Shown one piece after another: positions 1 through 11,270 of a stretch of 64,000 bases of DNA (positions are counted from its first letter, which is position 1; every line of letters begins with the position of its first letter). The DNA comes from Siphonodentalium dalli (Eukaryota > Mollusca > Scaphopoda > Gadilida > Siphonodentaliidae). A model generated the notes under the pieces. The model did not search any database. It saw only the letters and a list, made by a program, of their open reading frames with translations, and was not told the DNA's origin. The translations under genes and the position numbers were made by a program. Where the stretch lies: contig CP136063.1 in the NCBI GenBank assembly GCA_032622095.1, positions 150,339,379-150,403,378 of the forward strand, read 5' to 3'.

Positions 1-345
1 AGTAACCATCTACTGCTCCCCGGGGACAGGGGGAGGTACAGCCGGGAGTATGCGAGGATACCATATGGCTAGCATACTGACAAGATCTTTCACTGCTCAT
101 TATCAGGTACCCTTGTAATGCATGGGTGGTGCAAAGCAGACACAGTACGAGCGACCTTGCTCAAGGGTCACAACTTGGCGCGAGATTCAAACAGTGTACA
201 ATCCAACAATTGCACATCGCTCAAGTCGGCCAAGCCACTGCTGTGTGGAAACTCATAACAGACCACCAGCCAGCCGCGAACTCGCCTCGCTGTGTTGACA
301 GCGAAGACAAGTCCAACGCGCTAACCACTGGACCACGGAATAGTT
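1..345 (-). mobile_element. tRNA-derived SINE, minus strand
   Basis: Read on the minus strand from about 340 leftward there is a tRNA-like head: an A-box-like stretch GTGGTCCAGTGGTTAGCGCG followed about 40 bases later by a B-box-like GCGAGTTCGCGGC. The body contains GTGACCCTTGAGCAAGGTCG, also present in the SINE at 1132-1573, so the two are related copies. The 3' end is not seen and may lie left of the window. No (ATT)n tail is visible. The small ORFs here are not genes. Confidence 0.65.
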
Positions 346-479
346 GCTTGAAACCAACATATGCATACCCTATCTTAGGACAGTGAAAAAGAGAAATAAC
401 TGACAGGTCAGTAAAAGGTGACAAGCCACATAACATTCCAGACTGTCAATATCTCTTGGACAGGACATCCAAATGTATG

Positions 480-1131
480 GAGTTTTAAGTGCCCAACATT
501 TAAAACGTTTGAAAGTAAAATATGCTGATTTAGGCCAAATAGATCATTTTTTAAGTTTCATCTCAATGGTGTTACGTGGCTAGCCACCTAAAGCAAATTA
601 GCCACATAACTATCCATTTAAATTTTATTTAGCCATACAAGTGTCATTTGTGAGCATGGACAGACAGACATCCCAAACCTCCTATGGGGGTCAGGGGCAT
701 AATAAACTGGGTACTATTGGTACTGTTGATTTTAAAGGAATGATATGGGTTAAATGCAAATATATTCCTTTTGTTACATCATGTTTGTCTCAAAACCAGA
801 AAGAACTTCAGAAAGTTTACAAATTTACTCCAAAAATAACACCAGAATGGATAACGAAAACAACACCATTTGATGACCTTCCATTGAAAGTCTTTATAAT
901 GGGGACAATCCATACCAAATTTCATTACGATTCAGTAACCCTACAACTGAGATATCTGCTTGGAAAGACAGATGGATATTGGAACAGACAAATAGATGGA
1001 CGGCTAAACAGATAAGCGGATGGGGATCAAGTACATTTAATCCACTATACTCTCTATTTTCTCATAAAGTGGGGGCATAATAAATCAGTAATAAAATGAC
1101 TCAAGTTATGTTTCTGAATGATTTGTGTAAA
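480..1131. repeat. Dispersed repeat fragment (inverted relative to 55865-55960) and unassigned sequence
   Basis: About 505-600 carries a segment around TTACGTGGCTAGCCAC and AAATAGATCATTTT that recurs in inverted orientation at about 55865-55960 in COPS5 intron 4. A 124-codon open frame at 641-1015 resembles no family I know and sits between two related strings (ggggcataataaa near 696 and 1072), so I treat it as repeat-derived. Nothing else is recognised here. The region is downstream (in gene order) of ARFGEF exon 4, in its next intron. Confidence 0.4.
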
Positions 1132-1541
1132 TGGCAAGTTGGTCTAATGGTAGCAAGTTTGGCTTGTAACGTTGCCAACATGTGCAGTGACATGAGTTCG
1201 CCGCCAGCCCATGGACTATTGAGTTTCTCCACAACAATGGCCTGGTCAGATTAAGTGACGTGTAAATGTTAAAAGAGTCGTATATTGTTCAAATCTTGCA
1301 CAAAGTTGTGACCCTTGAGCAAGGTCAATCGTACTGTGATAGCTTCATGCATTAAACAAGTACAAGCCAGCTTGTCAAACTGGTGAGTATCAGAGCATGT
1401 TCTGATCAAAATAGAGCACTGCCTGTTAAATGGTTGCAGCTGGTTCATTAGTTTGGCTTGTACACATTACGGGGATAATAGTGTAATGTCTAAAAGCGTC
1501 TTAGAGCAAATAATTGTTAAATGTTAATGCTATATAAAACA

Positions 1542-1573
<32 letters not shown>
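1132..1573 (+). mobile_element. tRNA-derived SINE with (ATT)n tail
   Basis: The head has an A-box-like TTGGTCTAATGGTAGCAAG and a B-box-like TGAGTTCGCCGC about 45 bases later, the arrangement of an RNA polymerase III internal promoter. The body includes GTGACCCTTGAGCAAGGTC, shared with the minus-strand copy at 1-345. The element ends in CTATATAAAACAATT followed by about ten ATT units (1544-1573), a typical SINE tail. It lies in the intron downstream of ARFGEF exon 4. Confidence 0.8.
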
Positions 1574-1576
<3 letters not shown>

Positions 1577-1687
1577 ACGGCTGGTGATTTCTTGCTGAAC
1601 TCTTGTGTTGAAATCAATGCCTATCATAATCATTGATGGATAATATTTTTCTGAAGTCTAAATAATATTCACTATATATACACATAC

Positions 1688-1834
1688 TTTAATCACTTGA
1701 AGTTGCACCCCTTCATCAGTCTGGGGGCCATTGAAACATCCACATATTTTTTCTACTATCCTATCAATGAGGTGCTTTCCTGGAGTAGTTGTGTCCGGTG
1801 TGCTTCCTGTTAGATGTCCATAAGCAATCAATTT
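1688..1834 (-). CDS. ARFGEF1: ARFGEF1/BIG1-type Arf-GEF, coding exon 4 (last in window)
   Basis: This 147-bp exon encodes 49 residues (about 100-148) starting [10 protein letters not shown] and containing [20 protein letters not shown]. The string closely matches the N-terminal DCB (dimerisation and cyclophilin-binding) region of vertebrate ARFGEF1/ARFGEF2. On the minus strand it is bounded by a TTTCAG acceptor (upper edge) and a GTATGT donor (lower edge), and both ends are phase 0, so it joins exon 3 in frame after LDCLQ. The following DCB exon and the Sec7 catalytic domain, expected at higher residue numbers, are not in the window, so the gene continues left of base 1. Confidence 0.93.
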
Positions 1835-1897
1835 CTGAAATAAAACAAGAAAACATGAAAAAAAACAAGGGCATTAACTCTGGAGAAAATTGGTGGG

Positions 1898-2290
1898 CAA
1901 ACCCAACTTTGAATTTGACCTGTAATTTGGGCTAGTAAACTCACATACCAAATTTCATTAACCAATAACATAATACAAACCGTTTTTTTTTCAAAACGGG
2001 CGTATAAAAAGGTATGTAACTCTGATTCAATGTACATGGAAAATTTCATGACCATCAGATGAACGGTATGGCCTGTAACCAGTGCTAATGGATTTAATTT
2101 TGAAAACCAAGATGGCGACTGGGTCCATGTTTCTTTGCCGATTAACCCCAAAATGACTCGTTCACATAGATCTACGTGTCAATTTCATAATGATCAGAGC
2201 AAAGGTATAACCTGTAGCCTGTGCTAATGGAAATTGTTGATGGATGCACACACACACATGGATGACAGATACCAACCCATGGCAATAGAA
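1898..2290. repeat. Degenerate tandem repeat containing AAGATGGCGACTGG-type strings
   Basis: Two to three degenerate units share phrases such as CCTGTAACCAGTGCTAATGG / CCTGTAGCCTGTGCTAATGG. The same family (AAGATGGCcgctgg, tcattttggggtcattc) recurs at 27780-27900 and 41040-41400. It lies in ARFGEF intron 3 (1835-2477). No coding capacity is credible; the 107-codon minus frame crosses unit boundaries. Confidence 0.5.
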
Positions 2291-2477
2291 AGTTGAGCTA
2301 GAAATGGATAAATTATTATTATTTAATAGTTATTAACTGAAAATCATGTGGGTGGAAACTTGGACAAATGGAAGATCAACCATTTTAGTTTGTTAATCCT
2401 CCAAAACTTTGGATGACAACAATATAGCTCAACATACTAAACATACCATTTGTTCGTTTATAATTCATTTTTAGTAC

Positions 2478-2619
2478 CTGGAGACAATCGAGTGCTGTAT
2501 TGACAATTCTTGGACTTTTAGATTGACAAGCCACCTCGAACGGCAGAAAGTATTTATCAGCTTCAACAAATCCATCTGGTTTAGGTAATGGTAGGGCAGC
2601 AGAAGAGGCCTGACCATTG
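2478..2619 (-). CDS. ARFGEF1: ARFGEF1/BIG1-type Arf-GEF, coding exon 3
   Basis: The 142-bp exon supplies one base to a split Ser codon and then 47 codons (residues about 53-99). It reads [16 protein letters not shown] and then [20 protein letters not shown], followed by [11 protein letters not shown]. The block from [10 protein letters not shown] to LDCLQ is nearly invariant in ARFGEF1/2 and marks the start of the DCB domain; the Ser/Ala/Pro-rich part before it is the variable linker. The acceptor is CTTTTCAG at the upper edge and the donor CAG|GTACT at the lower edge. The phase 2 entry matches exon 2 and the phase 0 exit matches exon 4. Confidence 0.95.
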
Positions 2620-3559
2620 CTGAAAAGTATATAAAATAAGTGCAATATTTGCATTTGTTAAGATGGTGTTATGATCTTACTATTAAAATGTTGATATCAA
2701 ATGACTGGGGAGCATTTTCACACCTTCACACCATTATATGATAAATCTAGCAATGTTACGTATGATCTGACCCAAATTGATCACAATGCATAAATTTTTA
2801 TAGGCGGTTTAGATTGATCTCTACAATTAGTTCCGGAGCCTAAACTCCAGGTTTTGCATTTTGACTGGGCCTTTTGCCTTGTGTATGGCATTTTCACAAC
2901 GGATATGTGATGACTCGGGTTAACTGTCCTCTAATTATAGTGATTTATGGCAAAATATTGTATAAACACAATTAGTTGTCCTCTTACATGTGTGTTGATA
3001 GATAGAACCAACTGCGTGATTAGTTGTCGATCGGATATATCTCAAAAGGACTCAGAGTGACATGGCTTCAACCGTGAACCTTTATTGTATTCTCAGTCAT
3101 AATTCACAATGTATTACTGCATTGATTGCAACAATGGGGTATGTCCAAGACAACATGCTATAATGTAAGACAGGTTTAAGCAACGCCGATTAACACTGTG
3201 CCATTAAAGGTAACTTTGAAATAAAATTCACCTATCAGATTTGCAAGACCAGGTAATTGCATGTTTATTTTATTATTTTGTTTTGAAGACATTTTAAACA
3301 TACAGGTATAAAGATGGATGGTCGAAATGTAAATGAAACAACAGGATGTTGTCACAATTTTAAGCCCCTTTAAACATGCATGAGACATTTGTCCCAGAAT
3401 ATGGCCGGGGTGAGATGTCTTTGACCCGAGTCGTCTCAGGTATTCTGGCCCGAGTTGTCTCCAGCCCGAGTCATCCTGTTACCTTTCACTGCCTTCTTAT
3501 AAACCACATGAAGCCTACTAGTAAACAATAAGCATCAACAGTGAAACTTCACTACTTAC

Positions 3560-3590
3560 CTTTGTCTCTTAGAGTCATTTTTTAGTTCAT
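3560..3590 (-). CDS. ARFGEF1: ARFGEF1/BIG1-type Arf-GEF, coding micro-exon 2
   Basis: This 31-bp micro-exon was found by matching splice phases. It completes a split Asp codon from exon 1 (G|AT) and encodes ELKNDSKRQ plus two bases of Ser (AG|C). The spliced frame reads CEVAL-DELKNDSKRQS-NGQ, matching the acidic/basic linker after the first helix of ARFGEF proteins. The acceptor TTTTTCAG lies at 3591-3598 on the minus strand, and the donor is a consensus GTAAGT. It is too short for any ORF finder; its support is the exact phase fit on both sides plus strong splice sites. Confidence 0.88.
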
Positions 3591-3875
3591 CTGAAAAAGA
3601 AAGCATATATTAATGAGAACACTTAATTTTTGAAGATTAAGTTATAATAACTTTAAATATTTCATTGTAAAGTGGTCCTGCATAACCAGTTCAAATGTAA
3701 TGTAATTACACTATTATCAAGGTTAACTAGAGGTGTGACTGTCCCAATGGGACTACGGATACCCCCCTGTTTTTAAAATACTAAGATGTTTCACATGTCA
3801 GTAAACATTTAGTTAAAATAATAAAATAACAGTTCCCATTGCAGGTGTACAACCATAACACTAATCTTAAACCTA

Positions 3876-4495
3876 TTGACCGAAAAATGTAGGAATAAAA
3901 GCTTGGACAAAATTATGCATGTTGCGAAAAAATTTCTAAGTCGAAAAAGGGGAATAACTCAACACAAAAAATGTCGGACAGACGTCATAATCGCAGGTGC
4001 ACAGGTTCCCATGGTACTAAATATCAGTGCCAAGATTAAAAAACATTGACCGAAAAATGTAGGAATAAAAGCTCGGACAAAATTATGCATGTTGCAAAAA
4101 AAGTTTCTAAGTCGAAAAAGGGGAATAACTCAACACAAAAAATGTTGGACAGACGTCATAATCGCAGGTGCACAAGTTCCCATGGTACTAAATATCTGTG
4201 CCACGTTTTAAAAAAATTGACCGAAAAATGTAGGAATAACAGCTCGGACAAAAGTATACATGTTGCGAAAAATTTCTAAGTCGAAAAAGGTGAGATAACT
4301 CCACCAAAAAAAGTCCGATAGACGTCATAATCGCAGGTGCACAGGTTCCCATGGTGGTTGATGTCTGTGCCAAGTGTCACGGAAATTGATCAAAAAACGA
4401 CTGAGAAAAACTCCGGACAAAAAAGTGTCCACGGACGGATGGACAAGCTGACTCCAGTATACCCCCCCCTAACTTCGTTGCGGGGGGTATGATTA
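3876..4495. repeat. 170-bp tandem repeat, about 3.4 units
   Basis: The start TTGACCGAAAAATGTAGGAA recurs at about 3876, 4046 and 4217, with a decayed fourth at 4386, giving periods of 170, 171 and 169. A partial unit lies upstream from about 3840. Each unit contains a cgtcataatcgcaggtgcac segment and a lysine-codon-like A-rich stretch, which explains the 77-codon frame at 4046-4279; I do not regard it as a gene. A C/G-rich string resembling TATACCCCCC ends the array near 4460-4490. The array lies in ARFGEF intron 1. Confidence 0.85.
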
Positions 4496-4499
4496 CTAG

Positions 4500-5726
4500 T
4501 AACTTAACATAACCATAGATTTGTGCATGTATTTGTAATTTAGCAGCTAGGTTTGAGCTTCAGCCATAGCAAAACATCAGGTCGACTAGACTTTTTACAT
4601 CTATTTTCATCTATTTAGGAAACAGCCTGTTTTCATCCTTAACCCTTTCAACACTGGCTCCCTGCAGTGAACCAAGTGTGCCCTATACCCTGAGGTTTGC
4701 CCAGGATGTTTCTACTATATTATAGACACCTATTATATGCCTGATGTTAGTAATGTTGTAAATCACTATTAGTGATGTTCCCATAATAGGAATCACCCAT
4801 CGATAATAGCCCATCAGATATTAATGGTACATCGCAGTTGAACACAGCTTTTGCCGATTGCCAAAACAAAACAAAAAAATATGTTCGAATATCCAATCAA
4901 AATATGTATGCTTTAACATGTTGGCTGCCACTATGAGTTAACTGAGCTTACCTCATAGTAAACTGTTTCGTGGTAACTGCTACTATGAGTTAATAAGCTG
5001 TGGTGTCCATAGCATATAAATAACAGAAACCACAAGCAACGTAGTTTTACACCCCAATACATACACGATGATCCCATTGATCAATTGTATATGTATAATT
5101 AGAATAGCTTCACTTACAACACTTCCCGCATACCAATACATGTGGCTTGTTTACCCATGAATGCAAGTTTGGTTCCCTGGCAATGAGTGTACAACTGTCT
5201 ATATAAATTTAATTTATCGTGCCTTACACAATTTTAGTAATGATTAAGTGGTTGATCTAGTTTTTATAGTTGTCAGTTGCCACACATTTCATCATGATAG
5301 TAAAATTGCGATTTGCATCGCAGCATGAAGGTCTCATGGCAGCCTTAATACATATAATGATATTGGTTGAACCATCACTCCTAAATACACAAAATATCAA
5401 TACTATCGGTAAAACGTGCAGTACCATGTTGGCATACGAGATGAATTACCCAAAATCTTTCGGCAGGGAACGTGTCAATACATTATGCCCTACAACTGCC
5501 ATATTGCATATAGATAGCAGTTTTAACAGTCTAAAAAAGAAGCTACTGGCATTGTCCAAATAGTCTGATCTGGTTATGTATAATCATGCTAATGCACCTA
5601 CTTGACATACGCCATGGAATATTAAGTTATTCGCTCAATCGTGTGGACACCAAAGAGACTCAAAGGAAGCTTTGAACAGCTGAGTGAGCGACCTAATTAT
5701 AGTAAGGAGGGTGGTATATCCCCCTA
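4500..5726. other. ARFGEF intron 1, no feature recognised
   Basis: I see AT-rich sequence with short local repeats only, such as CTATGAGTTAA near 4932 and 4982. The 97-codon plus frame at 5270-5563 shows no family resemblance. Confidence 0.3.
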
Positions 5727-6060
5727 ATAATGAGATAATCCTGACAAGTTAATGTGCAAATGTGGTGGTTACACAGGTCAAGCAGAACCTGAATCATCCA
5801 ATTCCAGAGGTTTGTGGGGAGGTCATGATAAGCACATGGTTGCGTCCTTCTTTTCGTGAGATAATTCTGACGATCATGTGCATGAATGTCATGGTTGCAC
5901 AGCTTAATCATGACCAAATGGGTCTAGTTTTAAAGGAATGCGGGGCTCCATATTATTGTAAGCATGCGGTTGCGTCCACCTTTTACTGAGATAATCCTTA
6001 TGACCATGTGCATAGATGTCATGGATACACGACTAATCGGAACAACTTTTAAAAGCATGC
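5727..6060. repeat. 130-bp tandem repeat, about 3 units
   Basis: The phrase TGAGATAATCCTGA (with variants) begins units at about 5727, 5857 and 5986. Each is followed by a CATGTGCATgaatgtcatgg-like block and, in units 2 and 3, GGTTGCGTCC upstream of the next unit. The overlapping frames on both strands (5693-5917 and 5762-5989) are by-products of the repeat. Confidence 0.75.
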
Positions 6061-7113
6061 AGGGAGGTTCTCATGCTGAATCAAGTTGTTCATAAAGCAC
6101 TGAAAATTGAAAAGTTTCGCGAGAATCATTGAGGCCTGTTAAATTAATCCAGCTATGAACCCCCATTACCAACGTGATGTAATTTTGCCCACCATGCATG
6201 TGTTTGCGTTCTAAAACTAGGTCGCTAAAATGGATGGCAATATCACACGACTGCACGGCCATATTATCACGTAATCTGTCACAGTTAACACATATTAACT
6301 TCTTAAAGCCTTATTGCATTGTTCCTTTAACGATGCCACTGCCATCAGTCATGCACAGGCAGTGAACTCCATGACCTGAACTGAACAGAATGTATGCACG
6401 TGTAGGCGCGGTTTCTTTTATGTTGATCATCAAAGACATGAAGTGTCGCTACCGACTGAACACTGTCTAGTTTGATGTGATGCAATTGACCAGTGATAAC
6501 TTCTCACTGTGGCACGGGTAATACTAGAGTAATGATGCAACAAAATGGCAACAATGATATACATATACATGTACGAACATAATTCGCGACAAGTCAAGCC
6601 GGCAAAGTCAACTCAGTAACTGAATAGATTCTAATACCCATATCCCCCCCCCCCGACATGAGGCGCCTATTCAGAGAGACAATAGAACACACATGACATC
6701 TTGTTAGATAGACTTACGAACCAGACTTGCCTATTTATTTCCTGGTTACCGGCGACAATTTTGTTTAAATAAAAATGTTTTTATTACCTGCATTCCCCAA
6801 ACAGTGAGTCCTGCGTGAGATGATATGGAGGTTGCAGGAGAACCGGGTTTAAGACATCAAATTGGGAGACTCACAGGCAAAACGGGAGATTATATTAATA
6901 TATAGTTCACATGCTTTCCGTTTGAACGTTCTGAAACGAAGAGTTGGATACTCAAAACTGCGATGCCACATGGTCCATTTTATATGTCATATGGGCATAG
7001 AAATGGGAACTCTTAATTAGAAGGGGTCTGACTAGTAGTAGAGTAGTCGATTACCTATGCCCTGGCGACTAGTCGATTGACGAATCCTTAATTTGCTTAA
7101 AATCACTAATCGT
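6061..7113. other. ARFGEF intron 1, no feature recognised
   Basis: Unassigned intron. It has a C run near 6643-6654 and, at about 7029-7080, a fragment with GTCGATTACC/GACTAGTCGATT strings resembling the terminal region of the hAT element that starts at 7122. No coding signal is visible. Confidence 0.3.
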
Positions 7114-7208
7114 TTCAACACTAGGCTTGCCACGATTATTCGATAATCAACTAATCTTCGGCAGATGTGGTAGTCGATGGTTATTTACTTTCATCGACTA
7201 ATTACCCA

Positions 7209-7244
<36 letters not shown>
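7209..7244 (+). repeat. G36 homopolymer
   Basis: An uninterrupted run of 36 G near the left end of the 7122-9284 element. Its exact length may be an assembly artefact. A run this long could form G-quadruplex structures and be length-unstable. Confidence 0.9.
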
Positions 7245-7245
<1 letters not shown>

Positions 7246-7370
7246 ATGGTTGTGTATTTAAGCAGTACTATGCACATACTTAGTATACCATGACTGGAAG
7301 TAAAAAAATACCATGCCTGGAAGTAAAAGTTACTAGTAATTATGTGGCACAATTTACCACCCGACAGCAT

Positions 7371-8235
7371 TAGGGGTGTGAGATAACACCGGTGCACTGG
7401 TGTATCGTGAATCTGAGTTCTACGATACACGCACCGGTTCCATAGCCAAAAAATCGCGCATCGCGATACACAATTTAGTTTATCTATTATCCATTATTCG
7501 TTCTTTAAAATTGCTATATTCACGCCGAGAATAAGAATTAAATACAATGGCACGCAAAGAAGCATGATCAAGTCGATCTACTTCAAAGCGCCGATTAAAT
7601 AGGTCAGCCACCTGTTCGTCGGTCATGCGCGTGGGCGTTATTGTTTTTGTGTCAAGATTGATATACCATTGTCACCGTTGGCACACAGAAGAGTTCGTTC
7701 ATAGAAATGATGTCGCCAAAAGGCTCAAAATATACGTCGTGCTAATCATTTGTCGTTCATCGGACTTGAACTGCATATTAGAGAATTAAATCATTCCTGT
7801 TAACAGTCACCGATACCCAATTGACATAAACGTGTCTCATCGCAAGACTCGTAGTAAACCGCGTCAATACAGACAGCGTTCCGATCTTCCTAAGTGGTAT
7901 TTTTGGATTACTCCCCCTGGACTGTATTTAAATGAATTAAACAACAAACGTGGTATGTTTTTGTACTTGAAAGTCGTGTAATCCCATACGACTTTGGCCT
8001 TAAATAAAACATTCCAATGAACTGAAGTAGCTGGTATTGAAGGATTAATCAAATTAATGAACTATTAAATAATGACTATGATTGACTATATGTTTTTTTT
8101 CAACCAAATCATGAATTCCAGATGAAGGGCTGCATCCAGAAATACTAGGGTATCGTATCTAGATACGTATTGCATCACGACCCGCATATCGCGATACATA
8201 TCGTATCGCGTAACTGGGCGTACCTGCCACACCTA
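7371..8235. mobile_element. hAT-family element nested in 7122-9284
   Basis: The ends are TAGGGGTGTGAGATAACACC (left) and, in reverse complement, TAGGTGTGGCAGGTACGCCC (right). The 8-bp TSD GACAGCAT is perfect at 7363-7370 and 8236-8243. Subterminal sequence is dense in ATCGCGATAC/GATACGTAT words, likely transposase-binding repeats. It is 865 bp with no transposase frame, and younger than the hAT that contains it. Confidence 0.92.
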
Positions 8236-8926
8236 GACAGCATGTTATGTCGCCACTTCTGATGCGGCGTCCTTTGATATCGCAGCCGACGTTTGGCGGT
8301 CATCTTCAAAGAGTTTGGTGTGCCTTTGATGTCGTGTCACGGCCTTGCCATTGTTTATGTATTATGTATTATGTTTAACTGTAAATGTATGTTCCTATAG
8401 ATCTGTAATTAACGATCATTATATCCAAAATGGACGACGTGCATGGAACTGCATAGATCTATATTTCTTTTTTCAAATTTCATACTGTAAAACGCTCACC
8501 ATTATTGATAATTATTGAAAAAGTCACAAAGTTCGCCGAATGCTCAAAGTTACTAGACAGTTAATCAGTAACAAGTTTGTGTCATCACTTATCAGTGCTA
8601 CATACATTACATTCTCCAAATTGGTAACGTATATACCCCTACCCTCTACCGCGCTGCACGATGCGCTCCACGCACTTTGAATAACAAACCTAAAAGTACA
8701 GTAACAGGCAGAGCGCACACACCGAGACCCCGAAATAAAATTAAGTGCTAAAATATGTCAAGTGACGCAATCGGTACACAATGGGATTTTCTGCAAAACT
8801 AACTATAGTCTGTTTTCAATAAGTATGCGACAATTCCGCGATGCATGTTCACGGGGAACATTGATTGACTGAACAGATATTTTTTTAATTTCTCATCCGC
8901 GGGAATAGCGATGAGGCGGGCGTTTA

Positions 8927-9008
8927 CCTGCCACGTAAATTTGAGTTTAACTTTAGGTGGCCGATGGCAGGCGTTTACCTGCAACGTAAATTTGAGTTTA
9001 GGTGGCCG
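8927..9008. repeat. Short tandem duplication, unit about 45-50 bp
   Basis: GGCGTTTACCTGC(C/A)ACGTAAATTTGAGTTTA...GGTGGCCGATG is present twice back to back inside the outer hAT element; the first unit has an extra ACTTT. This looks like replication slippage. Confidence 0.7.
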
Positions 9009-9425
9009 ATGACGCGCGGGGGCATCAGAATGACAAGCCTGCTGTCAGTGCTGACTGACAGTTTATAACTGGATATAATGTAGTCATTGTAATTTCGAAT
9101 TTATCATGTCTTTACCTGGGTGCAATATAGGCCGCATATATAAACGATTAATCGACTAACTCAGTAACTGTCAACTAGTAACTATGAGTATGAGTCTATC
9201 ACTCTATCAGTCTATGTCTATCACTCTATGACGGTCGATTACCGGATAAGTCGATTATGAAAACTCATAGTCGTGGCAACCCTATTCAACACTACTGATC
9301 ATTAAGGTTAATGTTGATTAAACTGGAAGGAAATAAAATATGAATCATGACATCAGAATTAACTTGCATAATTATAATTTGTATACAGCGAATACATATC
9401 GGTTAGTTTAAAAATACACACTGAC

Positions 9426-9549
9426 CTAATGCCACCTCACAGGCTTTTTTCAACTGGGAATGGTGGGACTTTTTGATCTCCTTATCATTGAGGATCTTTT
9501 CTAAAGCTCGTGTCAAAAACATCTCCTTCATAGAAGAATCGTTGAGCAT
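9426..9549 (-). CDS. ARFGEF1: ARFGEF1/BIG1-type Arf-GEF, coding exon 1 with start codon
   Basis: ARFGEFs are large (about 1,800-residue) Sec7-domain exchange factors that load GTP on class I Arf GTPases at the trans-Golgi network and endosomes. This exon has 41 codons plus one base. It opens [20 protein letters not shown] and continues through [14 protein letters not shown]. The block [11 protein letters not shown][21 protein letters not shown] is the conserved N terminus of BIG1/BIG2. The start at 9549 is the first in-frame ATG and gives an N terminus about the usual length; the inner Met residues at 7 and 10 are alternatives. The donor is TAG|GTCAG, phase 1, matching micro-exon 2 across a 5.8-kb intron. 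Only 148 residues are visible; Sec7 lies outside the window. The gene is probably orthologous to both vertebrate paralogues. Confidence 0.95.
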
Positions 9550-9720
9550 CGCTTCCGCCTATAGCTTTCTTCAAACATATGGATTAATTTGTGTACATAA
9601 ACAGCCGGTCACACCTCCAACACGACGGAGTGAAACCTGTCATCCGCCATGATTTTGTTTGGTCACGTGACTAACGTGTGGCTCAATAGACCAGTGTCCT
9701 CTTCAAAAGTAAGGTTTAGT
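9550..9720 (-). promoter_or_regulatory. Probable ARFGEF 5' UTR and core promoter
   Basis: Immediately upstream of the ATG, the minus strand has AAAATCATGGCGGATGAC (around 9640-9660), resembling a YY1 element (AANATGGCGG), and GTCACGTGAC (around 9660-9671), an E-box of the USF type. Both are typical of TATA-less housekeeping promoters. No TATA box is obvious. The transcription start cannot be fixed from sequence alone. Confidence 0.45.
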
Positions 9721-10386
9721 ATGTTGATTTTTGTTTAGACGCTTCCTGTTTCTATTTGGTGGATGGAAAAGTGACGCCGGACACGATCGAACCACCTATT
9801 CTCATCGCCCGGGTTTAGCAGATCATCTGTTTCTTAGTAGCGATATGTGCGCAATTGTTGTTGTTTTTTTATAATAAGGTTCAGTCATAACTTCTTATAC
9901 GAAGTTAATCTAGGTTACTTTTTTATATGGACCAAATTCGGAACATCCCGAGTCGTGTTCATTAAAATGTTAATTCTGTTGTTTTGTGTGTGTGTTTTGT
10001 ACTTTGTTGGGTGAATACGTCATTTATGGAATACAGGAGAAGCGTGCCCCATGTGAAGTCCGCCCCATACGAAGACGACCCCATGCGAAGTCGGCCCCAT
10101 ATATAACAGAACCATTGTTTATTGATAGCGCCCGCTCTCCCGCGGCAAAGCCGCGGAAGCGAAGCGACCAGGGTATGTATGTACGTATGCGAATATGAGA
10201 TATATATACTGATATATAGGCCTACTAATCGACTTTTTCGGCCCAATCTAAAAATAAATTGAAATCACCTAAAATAGGATAATTTATTCATAACTGAAGG
10301 GTCAGCCAGGGTCAGCGGAGTCCAAAATTCTATTGTTGGCAAACGGTCGCCATTTTGTATTGATTAATGCCACCTCGAAATGTGTA
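9721..10386. repeat. Intergenic sequence with a 16-bp minisatellite at 10046-10101
   Basis: At 10046-10101 a 16-bp unit GCCCCATGTGAAGTCC occurs three times with changes (catacgaagacg, catgcgaagtcg), followed by a partial fourth. Just after it CCGCGGCAAAGCCGCGG (about 10140) forms a tight hairpin. The rest is unassigned. The overlapping plus and minus frames at 9962-10246 are not credible genes. Confidence 0.55.
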
Positions 10387-11268
10387 GGGGAGACCCGGGC
10401 AAAGCGGATCGCCCGGGCAAAGCCGATCACCTTTATTATTTCAATACTATCAAATTATTCCGATTCTATATATCCGTATTTTAGAATAAGATAGTTTTAT
10501 GTTTGGTTAGTTTTTATACATTTCCACAGAGAACTAGGTATACTAAAATTTTGTAGCCCATTAGAACATTTTCGTCGAGATTTTACGATTTTACCAAATT
10601 TGTAATTATTGTGCGTTTGCGCATATCTATTGCGCAGGTCGATTGTCACATACCCATCTACCCGAATAAATGTTGTCGGTGTCTTAGGCAATATATATGT
10701 GGAATAAGACAATATGTCAATTTGCTATATTTGATAGGACACGCATGTAATACGCCGGACTGTAAAAAGATGTGATCTGGGCAAAGCGGATCGGGCAAAG
10801 CGGATCATTCATAACATGACTAACTTCCGGTACACATGCGTAGATTAAGTGAATTTGGACAATTTTAGTCCGATGTATCGACAAAACTCGTGCCTTGTCG
10901 GAGCATGACCATAATTGGAAAACTTTAGCGTTTGAAAACACGCGGTATTAATTATTTGGGATAAATATGTATTATTGTAATAAATAAAACTAAAAAGCAT
11001 ATGAATAGTTGAAAATGATTGCATTTTCCCAAGGAATCGTTTGCTGATCCGCTTTGCCCGATGTGGTGATCCGATTTGCCCAACGGCCGGGCAAAGCGGA
11101 TCAAAATTAAAAATCACCATAGCAACCAAACCAATAGATGTATCTTAATGCATCATCCGCCAAATGTTATGCCATCATGATTAGAAACTGACAGTGCTAA
11201 TAATTCTGATTGCCGGTTGCATTTTGTACACGAAACCCTTACGTGATCCGCTTTGCCCGGGTCTCCCC
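10387..11268. mobile_element. TA-flanked element with GGGGAGACCCGGGCAAAGCG termini
   Basis: The left end GGGGAGACCCGGGCAAAGCG (after TA at 10385-10386) and the right end, its near-exact reverse complement ending CGGGTCTCCCC (before TA at 11269-11270), define 882 bp with TA target duplications, as in Tc1/mariner-type elements. The word GGGCAAAGCGGATC recurs internally in both orientations (near 10400, 10780, 10795, 11055 and 11090). A second, heavily interrupted copy lies at 24443-28175 and a fragment at 19305-19420. No transposase frame is seen. Confidence 0.8.
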
Positions 11269-11270
11269 TA

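Larger units (their letters stand above)
7122..9284. mobile_element. hAT-family element (outer), non-autonomous
   Basis: The left terminus is TAGGCTTGCCACGATTATTC and the right terminus, in reverse complement, is TAGGGTTGCCACGACTATGA. The 8-bp TSD TTCAACAC is perfect at 7114-7121 and 9285-9292. An 8-bp TSD and a TAGG start are hAT features. Subterminal regions are rich in TCGATTA/TCGACTA strings. No transposase frame remains. The element carries a second hAT (7371-8235) and a 36-base G run. It lies in ARFGEF intron 1, close to exon 1. Confidence 0.9.

Noticed and set aside
641-1015. 124-codon plus-strand open frame
   Set aside because: No family signature, within the intron after ARFGEF exon 4, and bounded by related strings (ggggcataataaa) that suggest a repeat.
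4046-4279. 77-codon Lys-rich frame
   Set aside because: Produced by the 170-bp tandem repeat; it reads through unit boundaries.
3876-4450. CRISPR-like regular repeat array
   Set aside because: Units are contiguous without unique spacers and the DNA is eukaryotic; it is a plain tandem repeat.
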